From Trichomonas vaginalis G3 (Eukaryota > Parabasalia > Trichomonadida > Trichomonadidae), in contig NC_067205.1 in NCBI RefSeq assembly GCF_026262505.1, forward strand, positions 22,787,585 through 22,851,584: a stretch of 64,000 bases of DNA. The letters run 5' to 3'. This document shows, in pieces, positions 8,562 to 17,821 of the stretch; position 1 is the first letter of the stretch, and each line of letters opens with the position of its first letter. The position numbers and the translations under genes are program-made. Under the pieces are notes generated by a model. That model ran no database searches. It saw only the letters and a list, made by a program, of their open reading frames with translations, and was not told the origin of the DNA.

Positions 8562-9176
8562 ATGAGAAGCAAATCCATCTTAGCTGGTGCCGTTAATGTT
8601 CCAATTGAACCAACATCAAATGTTGACTCACGAACGACAAACAATATTGTCATAAAGAACTATAGTTCAGAGTGTTTGAAAGAAAAAGAACCAGAACTGA
8701 AATCCGTGAATTTAAACTCAGCTTCAAACGCTAACGCTACATCAGATGTTAAGTTAGAGTATCCACCACTGGACCAAATTCTTTCAAGAGAAGCCAACGA
8801 CAACCCTTACACAAATGTTCAAACAAATCCTTCAGATAACGTAGACCATTACCTTCTTCAGTTATACCAAACAATTTTACTCAAAGACGATAAGAAGCTT
8901 TTGACAAATCTTATAAGCAAGAACCAAATAATTCTAACAAAGGAGGACCTTGAAAATGTTATATCACGAATAACAGGGAAACAATGTGTCATTGACTATC
9001 TCGACCCTGAAATCGAATGCTGTGGTCAAACGCCACCATTCATGAAAATAGGTAACATCCGCATCATTGAAACACCAGGAACTACAGGAGTTGAGTTTAA
9101 GTATAAATATTCGAATGAATATACAAAACTTTCAACAGAATATAAACTTTGTTTGAAATATGTTTTAGTAAATTAA
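8562..9176 (+). CDS. F2-family protein (Polinton B)
   Basis: A 204-aa protein with a polar N-terminal half and a C-terminal domain containing ITGKQCVIDY, DPEIECCGQ and a beta-rich end. The end matches the Polinton A protein at 898-1476, including the paired cysteines. It starts 25 bp from the divergent minus-strand gene and its 3' end overlaps the stop of the gene at 9173-9442 by a few bases, as in compact viral genomes. The function is unknown; a structural role is likely. Confidence 0.6.
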   Translation: MRSKSILAGAVNVPIEPTSNVDSRTTNNIVIKNYSSECLKEKEPELKSVNLNSASNANATSDVKLEYPPLDQILSREANDNPYTNVQTNPSDNVDHYLLQLYQTILLKDDKKLLTNLISKNQIILTKEDLENVISRITGKQCVIDYLDPEIECCGQTPPFMKIGNIRIIETPGTTGVEFKYKYSNEYTKLSTEYKLCLKYVLVN

Positions 9177-9442
9177 AGCAATTTGTAATATCTATCCAAA
9201 ACTTCTTCAACAGTATCGAACTCATCTTCATAATGCAAACCTAATCTTATTGACTTGGTGCAGTTTTCACTAACACAATATAGCGCTTTGCGCTCGGCGC
9301 CTTTGACGCCTTTTTCTGTTCTCTTGACTGACATAACTAACTCATTTGTTTCATCAAACAGCAATAACCAAAGTTCATGACCTAATACATAACATTCATA
9401 CTTTATATTTTTAGCTCTGAGTTCTCTTGTAAGCTGTTGCAT
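9173..9442 (-). CDS. Hypothetical small protein, 89 aa
   Basis: Starts at ATG 9442 (MQQLTRELRAKNIKYECYVLG). The middle of the protein (residues about 43-54, around KGVKGAERKAL) is encoded by a GC-rich double hairpin at 9283-9310, so part of this protein is an in-frame insert. Without it the protein is a small alpha/beta domain ending in an acidic helix (EDEFDTVEEVLDRYYKLL). The function is unknown. Confidence 0.5.
   Translation of the reverse strand: MQQLTRELRAKNIKYECYVLGHELWLLLFDETNELVMSVKRTEKGVKGAERKALYCVSENCTKSIRLGLHYEDEFDTVEEVLDRYYKLL
9283..9310. repeat. GC-rich double mini-hairpin inside a coding frame
   Basis: GCGCTTTGCGC followed directly by GGCG-loop-CGCC. It lies in frame within the gene at 9173-9442. 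Confidence 0.6.
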
Positions 9443-10178
9443 TTAATATTTTCTAAAAAGTCAACTTCAACAGTCATTCGCACTGGTGCCTTCAGTTCTA
9501 CAGGCTCTCCTTGAAAGTCAACAAGTCTGAATTGCATGTCTTTCAAATTATGAGGACTAATGCGAACCCATTTACCTAAATGAGTTGCTATGACAGGAAC
9601 GTTTGGAATGAACATTGAATTGACTGCATAACAGAAGGATTTATATTCTACTGAACCTTTACTATTAACTCCTGAAATACCTGTGACATTAGCTATTTTG
9701 ACTCAATGTATAAACAATTACCATAACATACGTATGGAACAGATTTCATCTCAATCGTTTTGTCAACACTTTTCAAAGGAAATGTCATATGGTATGCACC
9801 CAGAAGCAATTGAACTCTATGACTCATTCGTGTTATCTTAAACTCCTTCGCATAACTGAACTTCAAAACTCCTGCAATAAGTTTAACATTCATTAAGTTT
9901 TCTTCGTTCTCCTTGTTTATTGTAGTATTTATGAGCGCATTTAACACTCCAGCTAATGTTTCCATCTTATATTCTACATTATTGTGAAATCTTATTTCGT
10001 GCTTCTTTCCATCTATTTCAACTCCATGAAATCTGTTTCATCTGTTATAACAAAATGAAGCGATAGTATTGAAGTCAACAACTCTGAAGCAAGTGGCTTC
10101 ATTCTGTAGACCTAAGTTTGTTTGTAGCTTTACTGTCCCGTATTCGTTTGGGTCTGTACTTTGCAAATAGAACAACAT
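9403..10178 (-). pseudogene. Minor capsid/penton-like gene, Polinton B
   Basis: Begins at ATG 10178 (MLFYLQSTDPNEYGTVKL). Later readable parts include the beta-rich blocks YAKEFKITRMSHRVQLLLG and DMQFRLVDFQGEPVEL. The second is the kind of strand-turn-strand ending common in jelly-roll virion proteins. The role is inferred from strand pattern and position. The locus looks broken (about two breaks). Confidence 0.45.
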
Positions 10179-10203
10179 TTTATTCTCATTAAAATATGAA
10201 TTG

Positions 10204-13200
10204 CTGCATATGCGTATGAAGCTGACAGAGCTAAACGTTTATATTTTGGTCAATACTCTCTCACACTTACTGACAAATATATTGTTATCAGTGATGGAAA
10301 TACCGAGAAATACATAACATGGAAGGACTATGAAAAGTTTGACCCTATTTTAACTCCATGTACTATGCCATTCATTGTAAATGGTGAAGTTGTCATGAAG
10401 AACGACACAACAGTATATAAGTCTGTATATGAAGCGTTAGAATATATGTTGAATTATAATCCCGAAAGATTTGACCCAAGCACTACACCATGTGCAATGC
10501 CTTTTATTAAGGACGGTGAAATCGTAAGAGTTCCGGATTCAACGGTTTACACAGCTGTTCAAAACAGTTTACAAAACATTTTAGCGAATATCTTTAATTC
10601 AGAAACTACAGAAATAAAATTACCATATATAACAGATGCTAAAGAAATTAAATCAAAAACGACAACATTATTTACGTCACTTAATGATTTAATGACTTAT
10701 ATCATTAATATTCCTGCACCAACTACAGCATTTGATCCAAACTCGACGGTTTGCAGTGTACCTTTCATAAAGGACAGTTCAGTAATTGTTTTAAGGGATT
10801 CAACAGTTAATGAATCATTAAAGGCGTCATTAATGAAAATCATTGATTTTAACTCATTCACGAATACATATAATTCATTCATTAATGTTTCATATGCTTC
10901 TAAAGAAGGTGAGCCAAAAACTATCGATAAAGCGGTGTATGAAATAAAAGCATCAACGACGAAATTGAATTCGTTAACTTTTGACGGTGATAGTTTCGTT
11001 AATGACATAACATCGGGGAAAACAATTTTAACGAAAGAATATTTAAAATCTCATGTTAGTGAGTTCGTTGAAATTGAAAAAGAAGGTGGAATTAAGTTCG
11101 ATCCACTGAGTTTCATTTTCAGCTTAGCGAATGCAGGTATTAGTTTCGCTGAATGGACAACTATACAGAGTGAAATAAATGCAATATGGACGTTTTTGGG
11201 GTCAAAAGCGGGAATGGGTGAGCTTGTAAATGCTGCAAGAACATTAGGTGAAACAGGAAATTTTGTAGATGGTTTTAAAAGACTTGTTTCAAATGTTTTA
11301 ACAAACACAAAGAAATTATTTAGATATACCATACATAACGGACGGATTTTCGAACAGGTAGCAACAAACCCTCCGGTTATGGCTGCGTTGATGATGGTTA
11401 GAGATATAAAACCACGTAACGACGGGAACGAAGAACATGAAGAAGAGAAGAAACCAGAGGATACGGGTCGGGTTATTCAAGACATTAAAAACGTGTATCC
11501 TGAAGTTATTGATTTATTTAGAGGAGTTAATGATTCAATTTCAAAACATTCTATAACCCTCGATGAAGAGAATAAATTAACAGATTATATATTCGTCATT
11601 ATTGCAGAACTAATGAAGAGAATAAATGAAAAAGGAATTGGTGATATCATTAATGTCAGCGATGTAATGATGAAAAGAAATTTTGACTCATTATTTACAA
11701 AACCGAAAACAGAATATAGTCTTTATGACGTAATTACCGAATTAATGAAAAAGATTAATGATAATAAGAGTTCTGGCGGAAGAGTTGAATTAGAAGTGAA
11801 TGATGTTAATGAGAAATTAGCCGAAAAAGCAGATAAAAACCACGTTCATTATATAACTTCAGACGAACAGATTATAACGGACTACCATGGATATTTAACA
11901 CGAAGTGATGAAGCGAAGACAAAAAATGTTAATGAAAGAAGATATAAATACATTCGTGCTAAAGGTTATGACATAAGCTGTACTGTACAGTATGACACGG
12001 GTAAAGTACCAGAAGCATTTAGTTATAACGATGAAATTTATGCCTCTACTTTCTCTGTTAATGGTGTATTAGTTGAACCAAGATTTACTTTGAGAGTTAA
12101 GTCAAAAATAACGTTTGAAGATGCTATTAAAAGTAAAGCTGACAAAGTTGAACTCGAAGCAATGAACAAAGTTTTGAAATCTCATAAACACAATATCTCC
12201 GATATAAATGAACTTCAAACTTCTTTAGACAGTAAAGCTGACAAGAACCATACACATAAATCCTTCACTACTGTTAGAGCAGACGACATAATATTGAACT
12301 TTGATTTGGGTTCAAGTGCACCTTTAGAGAATCCAAGCACAAGCGTAAAAGATACTCTTAACAATTTAGATAAGAGTTGCAGGAATACCGAAGATCATGC
12401 CAGAAACTTTGAAGCATATGAACTACCAGCAATGTTAGATAAGAAAGCAGACAAGAACCATACACATACAAGTTTTACAACTGTTGGTATAGAAAGTATT
12501 GAAGGAACGGTTGAAGAAACTGGTGGGGATGCATTATATTGTAAACCTCCTAACTTTCCACAAGGTTTAACATCGGATGACGACATAACGACGATGAGAA
12601 ACATTAGATGTAAAGATGTTTATGTCATGGAGGATGAAAATAATGTTAAATTCACTGCTCAAGATTTATATGATAAGAAAGCCGACAAGAACCATACACA
12701 TAAATCCTTCACTACTGTTAGAGCTGATGACATAATATTGAACTATACCCTTGGTTCAAGTGCTCCACAAGAAAATCCAAGTACAAGCGTAAAAGATACA
12801 CTAAACTCCTTAAATAACAAATGTATGAATATCGAAGGTCATGTCAGAAACTTTGAAACACATGAACTACCAGCAATGTTAGATAAGAAAGCTGACAAAA
12901 CTTATGTGGATGCAGAACTAACAAAGAAATTTTCGAAACCAGATACAATGACATTTACAACAGAAATTATAAATGGTGAACCAGCAACTCCATTTGAATT
13001 TGTTAGAGGTCTTCAACCAGATACTTTTGAATTTTTCTTGGATAATTCTATTGAACTAACATTACATTATAAAAGTGGAACAAATGCAACATTTCATCCG
13101 GGAGATACATTCCAAATGGTATTTAATGACATAAGTTCTTTAGAATATGTTTATAGAGTTATGAGCATATATGATTTAATATATCCTATAGGAGCTGTTT

Positions 13201-13619
13201 ATACGTCTATGAATCCAATAAATCCAAACACTTTATTTGGTGGTAGATGGTATGAAATAGTTGACAGTTTTCCATTCTACACTAATACGCAGTCAATGAA
13301 GATGGGAGGTTCAAAGAAAATAGGTATTGAAAACCTTCCTTCACATATGCATAGGTTCAGTGGAAGAACATCTGTGGAAGGAAACCATTCACATTCAATA
13401 ACAAAAAGAGGTTATACAAATCTTGCAGCGGGTTCGGATAGACAGGGAATGCATAGATATGATATCACAACTGACCCCAAAGATGTTAGCACAGGTATTT
13501 TCTGTGGAACTGCAGGAAATCATACACATGTTGTAGCTGGTATTACAGACCCAGCAGGTAATGGAAAAGATTATATGCCTCCTTATATAACAATGCACGC
13601 TTGGATACGAGTTGGTTAA
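10204..13619 (+). CDS. Phage-tail-fibre-like protein with collar domain
   Basis: The largest intact frame starts at ATG 10365 (1084 aa), with the same frame open upstream to about 10204. The N-terminal half has repeated modules around PCxMPFI-x-DGEIV. The middle has a coiled-coil-like region and four or more KADKNHTH repeats (near residues 489, 624, 695 and 773). The C-terminus (about 940-1084) resembles phage tail-collar domains: YPIGAVYTSMNP, ENLPSHMHRFSG, GNHTHVV, YMPPYITMHAWIRVG. Such fibres form trimers that bind host surfaces. Polinton C has a homologue (37810-39150). The protein is probably the receptor-binding spike of the virion. This is a family-level inference; the domain was not searched. 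Confidence 0.75.
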
Positions 13620-13638
13620 AATCTTTAACTTTACATAA

Positions 13639-14724
13639 ATGAGCTTGAAAGAAGTATTCGAACAACATCCATGGAGGTCATTTAAGAAGTTCAATGAAGC
13701 TGCAAAGAGTTGGGGATTTACTAACAGAGCTGAAGTGAAAAGGTTCTTTGACAAAAATGTTGTACATCAAACAAAAATAAACCCTTACGACTACTTTTTA
13801 CCAATTTACTCCAACACTCCTGACGCATACCAATTTGACACTCTCATTCAAAGCAGAAAAGGAGGACATAAACCATTCCTCATCTTCATAAATGTTAACA
13901 CTCGTAAAGCTTTTGCGTATATAATGAGAAATAAAGGAACTCGTGAAGTGTTAAGAGTTTTACAAAAGTTTGTAGCAGAACATAGCCCAAGTACTTTAAC
14001 ATCAGACCAAGACAGTGCATACCTCAGCAACGAAATCACAGAATTTCTCATTAAGCATAACATAACTCACTACACTACTGAAGACCATAACCATAACATA
14101 CTCGGTATCATTAACCGCTTCATAAGGACTCTCAGAGATTTAAATCAAGAGCGAGACTTTACCGAAGAAACAATGAAACATTTCATCGAAGTTTACAATT
14201 CCTCAACACATTCTACAACAGGACATACACCAAATTCAATGACACAACAACAAGAAGAAAAGTATATACAAAAGAAACGAAGCCAAACACAAAATATCAG
14301 AAATTCAACACAATTTACCCTCATTCCTGGTACAAAAGTTCGTGTAGTTCTTGACGACAAACCGTTGACAAAGAAACGTTTAAGGTTAAGTCGAAATTAT
14401 TATATCGTAGACTCTACGCAAGGTAATGGATATCTTATAAAAGCTGCTGACGACTCCATAGCATTTTACCCTCGTCATAAATTAGTCGAAAGTAGTAATG
14501 GCAAACTTGCTGAAACCATTGACGAAGCAAAGCGAGGAGTGGTTATTGAAATACTTGGCTATAACACAAACGATGACACTTATAAAGTAAGATATGAAGG
14601 AGGCGTTGAAGATGTTATACCATCTAAGAACTTGAGAGAGTCGAAGCCAACACATCTGGGACCATTAGAGCGGGAGTACTGGAAAGACAAAAATATGCCA
14701 GAAAGAATAAGAAAATTCTTCTAA
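13639..14724 (+). CDS. Retroviral-type (DDE) integrase, Polinton B
   Basis: A 361-aa rve-family integrase. It has an N-terminal helical region, then the core with YQFDTLIQ (first catalytic Asp, residue 67), TLTSDQDSAY (second Asp, 123) and the HNHNILGI block. The C-terminal part (from about 230) has an SH3-like segment (TLIPGTKVRVVLDD) and a chromo-like block (VEILGYNTNDDTYKVRYEGG). It inserts linear element DNA at ~6-bp staggered target sites. It starts 20 bp after the tail fibre stop. The frame is uninterrupted. Confidence 0.85.
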   Translation: MSLKEVFEQHPWRSFKKFNEAAKSWGFTNRAEVKRFFDKNVVHQTKINPYDYFLPIYSNTPDAYQFDTLIQSRKGGHKPFLIFINVNTRKAFAYIMRNKGTREVLRVLQKFVAEHSPSTLTSDQDSAYLSNEITEFLIKHNITHYTTEDHNHNILGIINRFIRTLRDLNQERDFTEETMKHFIEVYNSSTHSTTGHTPNSMTQQQEEKYIQKKRSQTQNIRNSTQFTLIPGTKVRVVLDDKPLTKKRLRLSRNYYIVDSTQGNGYLIKAADDSIAFYPRHKLVESSNGKLAETIDEAKRGVVIEILGYNTNDDTYKVRYEGGVEDVIPSKNLRESKPTHLGPLEREYWKDKNMPERIRKFF

Positions 14725-14824
14725 ACTTTTTCATTAGATGTAAATCAGACATGAATGAGAACAGTCATGTATTATTAATGGTACCATTTATTTTTGTCAT
14801 AAATTTACACCAAAAATATAATTG

Positions 14825-14874
14825 AGGTGAAGAGGTGAGATTTCACCTGTTTTCTCACCTCTTTTTTCACCTCT
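14825..14874. promoter_or_regulatory. AGGTGA/TCACCT module, copy 2
   Basis: AGGTGAAGAGGTGAGATTTC, then CACCT in three further repeats spaced by T tracts. It lies 86 bp upstream of the KilA-N gene at 14961, together with the AATAAAGTTAG leader motif. Confidence 0.65.
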
Positions 14875-14906
14875 TGAATTTTCATGAATTTCCTTAAGAT
14901 AGAAAA

Positions 14907-14917
14907 AATAAAGTTAG
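14907..14917 (+). promoter_or_regulatory. AATAAAGTTAG leader motif, copy 1
   Basis: AATAAAGTTAG followed by a T-rich tract, 44 bp before ATG 14961. The same block precedes 15801, 17822, 30342 (minus strand) and 55217, in Polintons A, B and D. It is probably a promoter element or a leader start; this is inferred only from recurrence and position. Confidence 0.55.
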
Positions 14918-14960
14918 TTTTTATTTTATTTATTTTTTTATTTTGTAGGTAAGAACAGAA

Positions 14961-15626
14961 ATGTCAGTCGAAGCAAAAACATTCACGAACAAATCTAATG
15001 GCGAAACATTCACAAAAGGCACTTATAATGGTATTGAAGTCTTACGTAGAGACAAGGATGGTTACATTAATGCAACAAAGATGGCAAGAGAAGCAGGAAA
15101 GTTAAACCATTTAAACAGATTTCTCAATAGTACTAAAATGCAGGAAATTCTTGAGTTTTGGATGAACGAATACGGTGGAGCCAAAAGTGGCTCGACCTCA
15201 AAACAAGCATTTTATGAGCTTACTAAGGGCGTTATGAATGAATTCAAAGGTATTTACATACATCCTGACCTCGTTCATTTTGTTGCTGAATGGTGCTCTG
15301 TAAAGTATGCATTTTATGTCAAAGATATTATGGACTCCATAGACAAGAAAGTTCATGAGAAATTAGATGAAGAAGAACTCGAAGATACAGTGGAGAATGC
15401 TAAACCTTTGTTTGAAGAAGAAGTTGGAAAAATGTGCGAAAAACAATTAGAACATGAACGTGAGATATATTATGGTTATAGAGATTCTCCATACGAACTA
15501 GACCAATGGGAACAAGAAGATTTAAAGAGAGAATTTAGAGAATATGAACTCGCTAAGATAGCATTTGAAGCTGCAGAAAAGAAGTTAAAAGTTTGGGGTC
15601 GTTTTGTACAAAAATATTGTGAGTAA
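14961..15626 (+). CDS. KilA-N domain DNA-binding protein
   Basis: A 221-aa protein. Residues about 18-125 show the KilA-N pattern: DGYINATKMAREAGK, then LNRFLNST, then GIYIHPDLVHFVAEWCS and KYAFYVKDIMDSI. The remainder is a charged helical region suited to dimerisation. KilA-N proteins of large DNA viruses and phages bind DNA and often act in regulation. The gene sits behind a TCACCT module, so self-regulation through that site is possible. The frame is whole. Confidence 0.85.
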   Translation: MSVEAKTFTNKSNGETFTKGTYNGIEVLRRDKDGYINATKMAREAGKLNHLNRFLNSTKMQEILEFWMNEYGGAKSGSTSKQAFYELTKGVMNEFKGIYIHPDLVHFVAEWCSVKYAFYVKDIMDSIDKKVHEKLDEEELEDTVENAKPLFEEEVGKMCEKQLEHEREIYYGYRDSPYELDQWEQEDLKREFREYELAKIAFEAAEKKLKVWGRFVQKYCE

Positions 15627-15669
15627 ATGAACCATTTATTTTTATTGAATTCAGTAAAAAATATATTTT

Positions 15670-15720
15670 AGGTGAAGAGGTGAGATATCACCTGTTTTCT
15701 CACCTCTTTTTTCACCTCTT
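15670..15720. promoter_or_regulatory. AGGTGA/TCACCT module, copy 3
   Basis: Almost identical to copy 2, including the following leader: about 120 bp are duplicated between 14820-14947 and 15665-15790. It lies upstream of the gene starting at 15801. Confidence 0.65.
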
Positions 15721-15751
15721 GAATTTTCATGAATTTCCTTAAGATAGAAAA

Positions 15752-15762
15752 AATAAAGTTAG
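15752..15762 (+). promoter_or_regulatory. AATAAAGTTAG leader motif, copy 2
   Basis: Same motif 39 bp before ATG 15801. The ATG at 15729 lies upstream of this motif within the duplicated leader and is therefore unlikely to be the start codon. Confidence 0.55.
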
Positions 15763-15800
15763 TTTTTATTTTATTTATTTTTTTATTTTGTATAAAAGAT

Positions 15801-16766
15801 ATGATTTCAACAATCGGCACAACAACAATTCAAGCCGCGAACGGCGGGACTCTGTCCACAACAACAGCACCAAACTCGTTAGTCATGAATCCTACGTCAA
15901 TGTTAGTAGAGATGAAAAACTTCATTCCTTCTTCATTTACTTTCGAAACAGAAATCCAGAAGATAAAGCAAGAACTTTTAACAAGTAATTTAGACTGTAG
16001 TGCGAAAGATGAAACAAATGAACAGTATCTTTATGACATGCAGGACATTATTGACCATTTGCCCAAATTGCCTGAAATCCAACAACAAAAACTAACCATT
16101 CCCGAATTTGACGAAATTGAAGTCAAAGCAACTGACTCAGTAGAAATAAAGAAGTTCATACGAAAGGTAAATTATGAATTCCTTGGTTTTCATTGCAACC
16201 ATAAGGTTATGGACAAAGATTGCGACATGGTATATAAGAATATTTCTGACATATATAAATCTGAAGAATTTAAGACCTACGACAACTTTGTTTCGTTAGT
16301 TGCTGAATGTGTATGGCAGATAAGAGATAAAGATAGAAGAGGTAAGGTATGGAATGAACAAATAAGACCCGCTATGTTTGAGATGAAGAGAGCAATTGAC
16401 GCTTTAGTTGTTCTAGCAGGTAAGGTTTCAATGTATAATGCAAAAATGAACCCGCAATGTTCAAAATGTAAAGCAGCAATGAGGAAATATAACTACTCCG
16501 TCAAAGAGATAGAACGTATGCGAAACGACTATGCTGACTTAAAGAAAGAAGCAGAGAAACCAGCAGAAGATAAAATGAACATGTTAGCATTTCTGAACAA
16601 AAACTATCCAACAGCAGAAGATTTCCTTCTATCTGACGTCAAGAAGAAGTATAAAGAAACCTTCGGCATTGTTAAAACATTCGATGTACTGACAGAAGAA
16701 ATAGAAGCTACGAAATTGTTTAGGATTTCAAATATACATCGTACAATTCATGTAAAACGCTTGTGA
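15801..16766 (+). CDS. Hypothetical Polinton B protein, ~321 aa
   Basis: The start at ATG 15801 (MISTIGTTTIQAANGG) is chosen because the in-frame ATG at 15729 falls in leader DNA shared with the KilA-N gene. The frame is whole. The protein is helical and charged, with scattered cysteines (a CSKCK pair near residue 239) and a predicted coiled coil around EIERMRNDYADLKKEAEK. No enzyme motif is seen. It shares its control region with the KilA-N gene, so the two are probably expressed together. Confidence 0.55.
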   Translation: MISTIGTTTIQAANGGTLSTTTAPNSLVMNPTSMLVEMKNFIPSSFTFETEIQKIKQELLTSNLDCSAKDETNEQYLYDMQDIIDHLPKLPEIQQQKLTIPEFDEIEVKATDSVEIKKFIRKVNYEFLGFHCNHKVMDKDCDMVYKNISDIYKSEEFKTYDNFVSLVAECVWQIRDKDRRGKVWNEQIRPAMFEMKRAIDALVVLAGKVSMYNAKMNPQCSKCKAAMRKYNYSVKEIERMRNDYADLKKEAEKPAEDKMNMLAFLNKNYPTAEDFLLSDVKKKYKETFGIVKTFDVLTEEIEATKLFRISNIHRTIHVKRL

Positions 16767-16770
16767 AAAA

Positions 16771-16820
16771 AGAGGTGAAAAAAGAGGTGAGAAAACAGGT
16801 GAAATCTCACCTCTTCACCT
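16771..16820. promoter_or_regulatory. AGGTGA/TCACCT module, copy 4
   Basis: Reverse orientation relative to copies 2 and 3 (AGAGGTGAAAAAAGAGGTGA, then GAAATCTCACCTCTTCACCT), placed directly after the stop of the gene ending at 16766. It may act on the next unit or as a terminator-like hairpin. Confidence 0.6.
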
Positions 16821-16850
16821 ATAATATATTTTTGGTCATTTACACTCATT

Positions 16851-16921
16851 TACGAAGAAGTTATGACAAAGCATTTACGAAGAAGTTATGACAAAGCATT
16901 TACGAAGAAGTCATGACAAAG
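16851..16921. repeat. 25-26-bp tandem repeat, ~3 copies
   Basis: Repeats of TTACGAAGAAGTTATGACAA followed by AGCA, between two TCACCT modules. A related 25-bp repeat (TTAACGAAGAAGTCACGACA) occurs twice at 18648-18696, again beside a module. Confidence 0.7.
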
Positions 16922-16924
16922 TCA

Positions 16925-16974
16925 AGAGGTGAAAAAAGAGGTGAGAAAACAGGTGACATCTCACCTCTTCACCT
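16925..16974. promoter_or_regulatory. AGGTGA/TCACCT module, copy 5
   Basis: Same arrangement and orientation as copy 4, about 150 bp downstream of it. Confidence 0.6.
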
Positions 16975-17084
16975 AAATTATATTTTAGGTCAAAGCTTCC
17001 ACGAGAGAAAAGATTCCTCATTCGCTAAGGATTCCAAAAATGAAAAAATCATTGATTTCGGCTGAGAAAAAACAGCAAAACCCT

Positions 17085-17160
17085 TCTTCCACGGGAACAA
17101 AGAAATAAAGAAGAAATAAAGAAGAAATAAAGTAAATTTTTTATTTATTCCCGTGGAAGA
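17085..17160. other. 13-bp perfect hairpin with purine-rich loop
   Basis: TCTTCCACGGGAA (17085-17097) pairs with TTCCCGTGGAAGA (17148-17160). The 50-base loop is a run of AAGAAATAAAG repeats. It lies in a 560-bp stretch without a gene (16775-17339) next to a tRNA-like sequence, and could be part of a small RNA. Confidence 0.5.
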
Positions 17161-17225
17161 TAGAGCACTTTTATGACACTTTTTATTCACGACAAACAAG
17201 ACAAATAAAGAAAATAAGAAAATAC

Positions 17226-17298
17226 GGCGCTGTCGCGGTTCGAACCACAGACCCTGACCCCTCCATAACACCACCTTAGACCACTGTGCTACGTAGCC
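17226..17298 (-). tRNA. tRNA-like sequence (probably pseudo-tRNA)
   Basis: 73 bp on the minus strand with a good A box (TAGCACAGTGG) and a perfect B box (GGTTCGAACC). Acceptor pairing is limited to about four pairs and no clean anticodon stem can be drawn, so it is more likely a decayed or tRNA-derived sequence than a working tRNA. Confidence 0.35.
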
Positions 17299-17339
17299 TG
17301 TCGACATAAGATTTTATAAATTGCATATTTGACGTAAAT

Positions 17340-17714
17340 TTATTTCCATCTGGCTTCCCACCGCATAAGATATTCATACGTGTTTGTAAGACATTCATTA
17401 AACTTCTTTTCTATTGCATCTAATCTTGCGTTATTTTTTTCAATAACTTGTCTGTATTCTTCATCATCTCCAGCAGTGTTTGGGTCTTCACGTTTAAAAT
17501 ATTCATTGTTAACCAATTTTTTATCTACAAATTTTATTAGTGTTTGATTCACTTCGTTATGATAACGGTCATATTCTTTCAATACGTAAGTGAAGACAAA
17601 ATGCGTCGTACCTTCAATCTTAAAGCTTAAAGAACTTTCAACACAGTTTTGAGGGTCTGTCAGTGCGTCAATGAGATAGTATTCGAAGTCAGTCAATAAT
17701 CTTTTTAAAGTCAT
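17340..17714 (-). CDS. F1-family protein (Polinton B)
   Basis: A 124-aa protein from ATG 17714. Its core, DFEYYLIDALTDPQNC, then FVFTYVLKEYDRYHNE and KKFNECLTNTYEYLMR, is shared with the Polinton D protein at 55217-55552 and the Polinton A locus at 4019-4456. It is divergent from the KilA-N-like gene at 17822, with a shared 107-bp control region containing AATAAAGTTAG. The function is unknown; conservation among three elements marks it as a real gene. The frame is whole. Confidence 0.7.
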   Translation of the reverse strand: MTLKRLLTDFEYYLIDALTDPQNCVESSLSFKIEGTTHFVFTYVLKEYDRYHNEVNQTLIKFVDKKLVNNEYFKREDPNTAGDDEEYRQVIEKNNARLDAIEKKFNECLTNTYEYLMRWEARWK

Positions 17715-17767
17715 TTCATACAGGATAAAATTTAATGTTGTGAAGAAATAGTGTTTATCTCAGAAAA

Positions 17768-17778
17768 AATAAAGTTAG
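17768..17778 (+). promoter_or_regulatory. AATAAAGTTAG leader motif, copy 3
   Basis: Lies 44 bp before ATG 17822, in the intergenic region shared with the divergent F1 gene. Confidence 0.55.
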
Positions 17779-17821
17779 TTTTTATTTTATTTATTTTTTT
17801 ATCCTGTATGTAAGAACAGTA

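Noticed and set aside
8135-8653. Adenovirus-type maturation protease in Polinton B
   Set aside because: The gene has the right place and size, but no readable His/Asp/Cys pattern. I left it hypothetical. No other protease candidate was found in the window.
15729-15800. Upstream ATG giving a hydrophobic signal-like N-terminus for the gene at 15801
   Set aside because: The same bases occur in the leader of the KilA-N gene at 14961, where they are non-coding. The apparent signal peptide is translated T-rich leader.
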